From Orobanche coerulescens (Eukaryota > Streptophyta > Magnoliopsida > Lamiales > Orobanchaceae), in the NCBI GenBank assembly GCA_033398695.1, contig CM065809.1, forward strand, positions 85,727,644 through 85,791,643: DNA of 64,000 nt. The letters run 5' to 3'. The position numbers and the translations under genes were made by a program. The notes under the pieces are model-generated. The model did not search any database, had not been told where the DNA came from, and worked only from the letters and a program-made list of their open reading frames with translations. Each line of letters starts with the position of its first letter. Within the stretch, counting starts at the first letter, position 1. Below, piece by piece: positions 58,242 through 64,000 of this stretch.

Positions 58242-59900
58242 TTGAATATGAGGCAGAGGAGGTGGTTGGAGTTGATTAAGGATTATGACCTCGAAATCCT
58301 TTATCACCCGGGCAAGGCGAATGTCGTGGCCGACGCCTTGAGATGGAAACCAGTTGCGTTGCAGACGCTTGAGATCCTTACTTCTCAATCGGAACTTCAG
58401 CGGGATTTGATCGAGTTGAGTGTTGAGATTTTGTTGCCAGGAGATGTCGGGCAACTTTGCGCTTTGGAGATTTCATCGTCGTTGATCGATGAAATTAAAC
58501 TAAAGCATTTGGAGGATCTGATGATTACTCAAATCCGAGAGAATGTTCTTAAAGGAAAGTATCCTGGGTTTGTGATTCATGAGGATGGTGTGTTGAGATT
58601 CCAGAGTCGGCTTTGTATACCGAATAACTTGGAATTGGGGCAGAGTATTTTGCGTGAGGCCCATGCTACCCCTTACTCAGTTCATCCTGGTTCGAGTAAT
58701 ATGTACAAGGACCTAAGGAGGAACTTTTGGTGGAATGACATGAAGGAAGAGGTCGCACGGTTTGTAGTGAGATGTTTGACTTGTCAGCAGGTCAAAATTC
58801 AGCATCAGCGACCAACCGGGTTATTGCAGTCGCTTCCCATTCCAGAATGGAAATGGGAAGATATTTCGACGGACTTCGTCACGAGCTTGCCGAGATCGAA
58901 GTTTGGTATGAATATGGTTTGGGTGATTGTGGATCGTCTGACCAAGTCGGCACATTTTCTGGGCATCAAGGATACTTGGGGTCCGGAGAAGTTGGCTCGT
59001 GTGTTTATTGCGCATATTATGGGGATTCACGGTACTCCGAAGTCTATTGTTTCGGATCATGATGGCCGTTTTGTATTGCATTTTTGGCAGGCGATACATA
59101 AGGCATTGGGTACTCGCTTGCATCTGAGTACTTCTTTTCATCCTCAGTCAGATGGGCAGTCGGAGCGCACTATCCAGATATTTGAGGATATGTTGCGTGC
59201 TCGTGCTCTTGATTGGAGCAGTGATTGGGAGGAGCATTTGCCGTTGATCGAGTTCACGTACAAAAATAGTTGGCACGCATCGCCGTATGAGGTGCTTTAT
59301 GGGCGGCGATGTCGATCGCCGATTTGTTGGAACGAGGCATCCGATTTGGTCGGAACCAAACCGGATATCACCTTGGAGACAAGGAAGAAGGTGGAATTGA
59401 TTCGAGAGAGGATGTTGACTGCTCATAGTCGACAGAAATCCTATGTTGACGTCCGTCGTCGATGTTTGGAATTCGAGCTGTGAGACCACGTTTCGCTAAA
59501 GGTGTCGCCGATGAGGGGAGTTTTCCACTTCGGGAAGAAGGAAAAGTTGGGTCCGAGATTTATTAGGCCCTTTGAGATTCTCGAGAGGGTCGGCAAGTTG
59601 GCATACCGTTTGGCGTTGCCTCCGGCTTTGAGCCACGTCCATAGCATTTTCCATGTTTCCCAGCTTAGGAGATATGTTCCGGATCCTAGTCACGTCGTCG
59701 ACTATGGTGAGATCAATGTCGCCGAGGATATTACCTTCGAGGAGCGTCCTTTGAAGATTTTGAAGCACCGTGAGAAGCGATTGAGGCATAAGACCATTCC
59801 TTTGGTCAAGGTGCAGTGTTCGAGGTATGGTGTCGAAGAGGCAACTTGAGAAACCGAGGATAGCATGCGTGCTAGGTACCTCGAGTTGTTTGTTTCTTAA
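58242..59900 (+). pseudogene. Tek1 pol part 3: integrase and chromodomain
   Basis: The HHCC finger spans [20 protein letters not shown] to CLTCQQVK. All three catalytic acidic residues are visible: [16 protein letters not shown] and [14 protein letters not shown]. The GPY/F-like segment is KEKLGPRFIRPFEILERVGK, with YRLALPPALSHVHSIFHVSQ after it. A chromodomain follows: FEERPLKILKHREKRLRHKT, PLVKVQCSRYGVEEAT, stop, ETEDSMRARYLELF. Stops are at 59481 (Gly to TGA) and 59847 (Trp to TGA in EEATWE). The chromodomain would target integration to specific chromatin marks. Integrase is the best-preserved part. Confidence 0.93.
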
Positions 59901-59935
59901 GTTTCGGGACGAAACTTATTCTTAGAGGGGTAGAA
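59901..59935 (+). promoter_or_regulatory. Tek1 pre-purine-tract stem-loop and polypurine tract
   Basis: GTTTCGGGACGAAAC (arms GTTTCG/CGAAAC, loop GGA) at about 59901-59915, then cttagaggggtagaa up to the 3' LTR start. Shared with Tek2 and Tek3. Confidence 0.75.
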
Positions 59936-60877
59936 TGTAATATCCGCATTTTTTCCTTTTCCCGGTATTTTCCTTTTTGGTGTATTTTTCGGTTTGAGTG
60001 ACTCACTTGTAACCATATTGGTATTTCGAGACTACTTAATGCTGTACTTTTTGTCATCCGAGCTTGTTTCGGACTTGTTTTACTCAATTCCATGTTTATT
60101 GTCTTTTCCGTCGCTATTTCGTTCGATTCTTGTGATCGTTGTTCGGAACTGCCATCTCGGGGTTGCCGTAGATCCATCTCATGTTATTATGCATGTTGTG
60201 AGCTTTCGTATGTTGTTTTGATCAGGTATCGTGTCTTTCGGATGTTTTGGGCCGTTTTGTAATTTCTCAAAGTTTTAGGTGATTACTAACGTTGTCGTTT
60301 TCCGAACCTTTGGGTAGTCGGAATCGTGTTTTCTTTTAGCGCTTTGGTTCTGACTCGATCTTGTTGTCCGTGTCTCTTCTTCGATCCGTTGTTTGGTGTC
60401 GGATGCGCGTTGTTTTCATCCGAGGTGGAATTCGCTGTTTTGTAGCGCGCGCTAACGAATCGAGCACAGCAGTGGCAGTAGGTTGTTTTTGCTCTCTGCC
60501 CTCTGCACGAGCAGCTTAGCGCACGCTAAAATTGTATATTAGCGCACACTACAATTGAGACTTAGCGCACGCTGGGTGTCCGGTAGCGCGCTAACTCGGT
60601 AGTCCAGACTGGGAAGAATGTTTCTAGACTCGGACTGGTGTCCAGGTAGCACACGCTATGGCCCGATAGCGCGCGCTATCTAGGGGCTGTTAGCGCATGC
60701 TATTCTGTAATAGCGCACTAACGGGCCAGAACCCTAGGTTCTGGACTGGTTTTTGGCTGGGTAGCGCAAGATAAATGTGGATCGTTAGCGCACGCTAAGC
60801 TCTCTGGTTATATATACCAGAGAGTTGACCCAAATTCATCACTTTATTCATTTCTTCTCCTTCTCCGCGGACAAGCG
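59936..60877 (+). mobile_element. Tek1 3' LTR, first 942 bp
   Basis: TGTAATATCCGCATTTTTTCC... aligned with 34654-35514 plus 43766-43897. It lacks the block with three palindromes present in the 5' copy. Cut at 60878 by a SIRE-type LTR; the end of this LTR is outside the window. Confidence 0.9.
60443..60825 (+). promoter_or_regulatory. Tek1 3' LTR palindrome array and TATA box
   Basis: Twelve-mers start at 60443, 60517, 60540, 60563, 60584, 60647, 60667, 60691 and 60711, then gttagcgcacgctaag near 60786. Steps of 20-24 bp dominate. The TATA box tatatat (60810-60816) lies inside a perfect inverted repeat, arms ctctctggt / accagagag. Confidence 0.75.
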
Positions 60878-61118
60878 TGTTGGAACAATATTTTTCATAA
60901 TGCATTTTATATGTTTTGATGATGGGTTACTTAAACAAAATCTACTTTCCATACTTTTCTATACTTAACATGCATAACGTACGTAATGAGCTTCCTTTAA
61001 CGTACGTAAACTTAACAAATTTGGTAAGTGTTTTACTGTAGGTAACGTATGTAATACAATATGTATAACATACGTAAGGTTCGAATTTTGCCCGTTACCA
61101 ATCAACACCTTAAGTCAT
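60878..61118 (+). mobile_element. SIRE-type LTR, 5' part, cut by the hAT element
   Basis: TGTTGGAACAATATTTTTC start resembles the SIRE-r LTR start. It contains taacgtacgtaa-type motifs with cores at 60978, 61001, 61046 and 61069 (23-bp pairs). Only 241 bp are visible before the hAT terminus. Confidence 0.7.
60975..61078 (+). promoter_or_regulatory. Palindrome array in the terminal SIRE LTR
   Basis: Four clear copies: taacgtacgtaa (core 60978), taacgtacgtaa (61001), taacgtatgtaa (61046) and taacatacgtaa (61069). Steps are 23, 45 and 23 bp. No TATA box is visible because the hAT element follows. Confidence 0.7.
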
Positions 61119-61300
61119 CAGTAGACGTGCTGCCGGGCCGAAACCGCCGGTTTCGGGCCTCGAACCGGCGGTCCTCGGTCCCCAAAACAAGGGACCGAGC
61201 CCGGACCGTAAACTAGCCCGACCGCCCGTGCCGGGCTAGAAACCCGCCGGTCCAGAGCCGGGCTAAAACCGGCGGTCCCGGGCCGGGCCGCCCAGTTTTT
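61119..61300. repeat. hAT subterminal GC-rich repeats
   Basis: Many copies of gccggg, ggcggt and their inverted forms, for example gaaaccgccggtttc and gaaccggcggtcc, on both strands. Such subterminal clusters bind transposase in hAT elements. Followed by an AT-rich stretch 61300-61620 without features. Confidence 0.7.
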
Positions 61301-61643
61301 TTTTTAACTTTTATTATTATTTTTTTTATTTTATTCTTGTATATTTATTACTTTTATGAATAGAAAATGATAATTCTTAATGTTTTGATTTTTTTTTAAA
61401 TATTTAATAACTCATTAAATTGTTGAAATATGAATAAGGAAAATTATAACAAATAAGTTTGCATTAAGAATGAGGAAAATTACAAATGAATAAGGACACA
61501 ATAATTTTGCAAATAAATAAGGATACAATAATTTTGCATTAAAAATGAGGAAAAATACAACAAATAAGTTAAGCACAATTTAAGGAGTTTTACACTTGAA
61601 TTCTTGAAATGAAAAAATAATAATAATAAAGGACTTGAGCTCT

Positions 61644-63999
61644 CTACTCCACATCCGATCGATCCGTCTCGGTGAAGGCTTCATCTTCGCTCTCATTTGC
61701 ATAGTCCCATTCCGGTTCTTGAGCTCTAAGGTCGGCCCTACACCAATCATCGAGCAACATGGTAGCTTCAATGTTCGCCGGCTTCATCCTTGATCTTCTT
61801 TGATCTAGCATAAGTCCTCCGATGCTAAAGGCTTGTTCTACGGACACGGTGGATGCCGGGACGGCAAATAACTCCTTTGCAATGATGGAGAGTATTGGGT
61901 ACTCCTCTCTCTTCGACCACCACTTTAATACATCGATCGACGGACCACTATCTTCAACACCAAATACAAAACGAGTTTGCAAGAACATATCTAATTCACT
62001 ATTACCTTGCCCCATTGGAAGTTCATTGCTTCTATTTTACATCATTCCATGCATTTGTTGAACTAAAGGATCACTTTCATTCATCTCAAAAGGAAAATCA
62101 CATGAAGGCATCATAGATGGAGGCATTGTAGAAGAAGGAAACTCACTACCATGTTTTAATCTATATTCTTGAAAAATAGATCTCAAACTCCTATCAAGAT
62201 CTATCTTGATTTGTGGCACGGAAGGAAGATCAAAGAAGACCCTTCACCATCAATTACAACATCACTCAAGTCCATTTGAGCAAAAGCATCATAATAAATA
62301 CCAAGCATTTGACACACACCATCATACTTCCATTTAGGATCTAAGCACTTAGCAAGTAAGAAAACCATAGGAATCTCCCTAAAATACTTGAGCCATTTTT
62401 GAACCATAAAATAAATCACACCTTGCATGTTTGGCCTACTAAAACAACTCTTAAAAGACAAGGCAATATACATGAAATGTTCCAACACTTTAACGGAAGT
62501 ACAATAATAAACACCCGATAATTGTTTAGTAGCATTATGAAAAACTTTTAACAAACGATACAAATCCATACATGAATCCCAATGACTCTCATTAAGAACT
62601 AATTGCATGTTTGAGAACTCTTTCCTAAAAAAATCGCATAAATAACTCTTATACTCTATTGTACTATTAATCATCTCATAAGTAGAGTTCCAACGATGAG
62701 ATACATCTAATTTGAAACAAGTATAAACAATACCCTTTGCACGACAATATTTTTGCCATTTTTCCCCAAAGTTTTTGATTTGTGCAAATACTTAACGGCA
62801 TTTTTAATAGGAACAATGGAATCTTGAAAAATACTAAGCGCATCTTGAACACATAAATTTAAAATATGAAAAATGCATCTAGAATGAAAATATTTTCCTT
62901 CAAATGATGGTGCACATGCTTCAACAAGTTCCGGAATACTAGCGGTGTTCGCCGATGCATTATCAAAACCAACGGAAAATACCTTGTTAACCAAACAATA
63001 CTCATTCAAAACCGTAATAATAATTAAAGCAATATTTTGAGCCGTGTGAGGCTCTTCAAACTCCCTAAAGGCAATCAAATGTTTTTGCATAATCCATTTT
63101 GCATCAATCCAATGACAAGTAATTTCCATGTAACTATTTTTATTATAAGCATCGGTCCAAACATCGGCACAAATAGAAACTTTTTGAGACAAACGAACTA
63201 AATATTTCATTAAATCTTGTTTTTTGTCAAAGCATTGTCTCCTAATTATCTTAAACATTTGAGTTCTAGCTACCTTGCTAACATTAGGCCCCAAACCATC
63301 TTTATAAGAAGCTTCATACGTTATTCTATCCGCATAATTAAAAGGTTGTTTTTCCATGGCACAATATCTAGCACAAGCATCTTCATATCGACTTTTTTCA
63401 AATTTAAATAAAGCGGAAGAAGACATACCCGTCACCGAATTTGAACTAGTAGTACCTCGAATTTGCGTTTGAGTAGTAGATATTCCATACTCGAATGGAT
63501 GAAACCCCTCCATGTGCCTTTGTAGTGTTCCGTAGCCTCCCTTCTCGATCCATTTGTAGTGCTTTGTGCAATAGTTGCAATAAGCAATGAATCTCTTTCG
63601 ACCATCGGATAAAGGAGGTTCTCCTTCGTTGATAGGAGCCAATTCTCTTTTAAAATGTTTAACGAAGATTTCGGACTTGAGAGGCTTAGGCTTACTTGTT
63701 GGCGGAGGAGGAGGTTGGTTTTGTTCGTCTTCTTCGTGCTCTTCGTCCTCTTCATGTTCATCATCATTTGTTGAGCCACGAAATTCGTATCCCGTGCTCT
63801 CCATCGTATGAACCATTTCTTCAAATCGGGCATCTTCTTCGGCTTGAATTCGTTCGGCGACTTGTCTAGAAATTTCCTCCGCCAAATCGGCCCTTCTAGG
63901 CCTTTGAGTTTGAGGTTGAAAATTTCCTCCTCCACTTCGTTGGCCAAGTTCAATGGCCTTGCCCTTGCCCTTGTTAGTGTTGTTCTTTGAGGTAGACAT
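61644..63999 (-). pseudogene. hAT transposase (BED finger, RNase H-like core, dimerisation domain), broken
   Basis: Starts MSTSKNNTNKGKGKAIEL at 63999. Residues 79-94 are acidic (EHEEDEEHEEDE), then a poly-Pro run. The BED finger uses C141, C144, H162 and H167 (YCNYC...HMEGFH). The catalytic core begins SICADVWTDAY (D279) and VFSVGFDNASAN (D346), with RCIFHILNL after it. A frameshift near 62785 ends the first frame; the other frame continues KNFGEKWQKYCRAKGIVYTC and HRWNSTYEMI down to 62201. A second frameshift near 62220 leads to QIKIDLDRSLRSIFQEYRLK, then a TAA at 62037-62039 with the frame continuing to 61644. The C-terminal dimerisation domain has WWSKREEYPILSIIAKELFA and STVSVEQAFSIGG (catalytic Glu). 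At least two frameshifts and one nonsense codon, otherwise near full length. Confidence 0.92.
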
Positions 64000-64000
64000 G

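Larger units (their letters stand above)
34654..60877 (+). mobile_element. Tek1: Tekay/Del-like chromovirus (Ty3/gypsy) with nested insertions
   Basis: 5' LTR pieces at 34654-35514 and 43771-43897, pol at 56250-59900, 3' LTR at 59936-60877. LTRs begin TGTAATATCCGCATTTTTTCC. The domain order protease-RT-RNase H-integrase-chromodomain places it in Ty3/gypsy chromoviruses; the chromodomain type suggests Tekay/Del. The end of the 5' LTR, the primer site and most of gag are missing between Tek3 and 56240, so a deletion accompanied the later insertions. Confidence 0.9.
61119..64000 (-). mobile_element. hAT-superfamily DNA transposon, one end in the window
   Basis: The terminus CAGTAGACGTGC at 61119 follows taagtcat (61111-61118), a candidate 8-bp target duplication; the partner end is outside. 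The GC-rich subterminal region and a minus-strand hAT transposase follow. Class assignment rests on the BED finger, catalytic motifs and C-terminal dimerisation domain. Confidence 0.88.

Overview
The window is a plant nuclear segment, most likely from a eudicot with a large, transposon-rich genome. It is built almost entirely of nested transposable elements. I see no intact host gene, rRNA, tRNA or CRISPR array. Evidence for a plant: Ty1/copia and Ty3/gypsy (chromovirus) LTR elements primed by initiator tRNA-Met (TGGTATC-type primer sites), SIRE-type copia elements, a MuDR-like MULE and a BED-finger hAT transposon. All coding sequence is broken by stops, frameshifts or deletions.

Layout. 1-6568: minus-strand Ty1/copia element (copiaA; pol, gag, GC-rich leader, 226-bp LTR), its far end outside the window. 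6569-8795: degenerate repeats (44-bp unit, TA microsatellite, short telomere-like tract, GAGCTCG-rich block, TCGAGT-rich block). 8796-32187: one decayed MULE transposase gene split by three insertions: S1 (9526-12163, solo-LTR-like), S2 (13509-15419, gypsy-type solo LTR) and copiaB (15513-31693, plus strand). CopiaB is itself split by a SIRE-type solo LTR (20652-21802, perfect target duplication TTTAA) and a non-autonomous minus-strand LTR element copiaC (23474-29122, perfect duplication TGATA). 32398-34653: remnant of a minus-strand SIRE element (SIRE-r) with pol deleted. SIRE-r is cut by Tek1, a Tekay/Del-like chromovirus (34654-60877) with recognisable protease, RT, RNase H, integrase and chromodomain. 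The 5' LTR of Tek1 holds Tek2 (35515-43765; perfect duplication CTGTT; only a gag zinc knuckle left) and Tek3 (43898-55865, minus strand; 4.6-kb LTRs around a 394-bp interior, tandemly repeated), followed by a scrap of a fourth element (Tek4). The 3' LTR of Tek1 is cut by another SIRE-type LTR (60878), which is cut by a hAT transposon (61119 to the end).

Main observation. LTRs of several families, copia (SIRE) and gypsy (Tek1, Tek2, Tek3, S2) alike, carry an array of about 12-bp palindromes just upstream of the TATA box. Their outer frame is T-A-(A/G)-C-G-N-N-C-G-(C/T)-T-A, with a family-specific centre (GTAC, GCGC/GCAC or GGCC). The cores recur at 22-23 bp, in several places at exactly 23 bp over three or four consecutive copies, although the 11-bp spacers differ. 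This looks like a phased protein-binding array shared by unrelated retrotransposon superfamilies. I do not know a description of it. Coordinates of ends and cores were counted by hand and may be off by a base or two.
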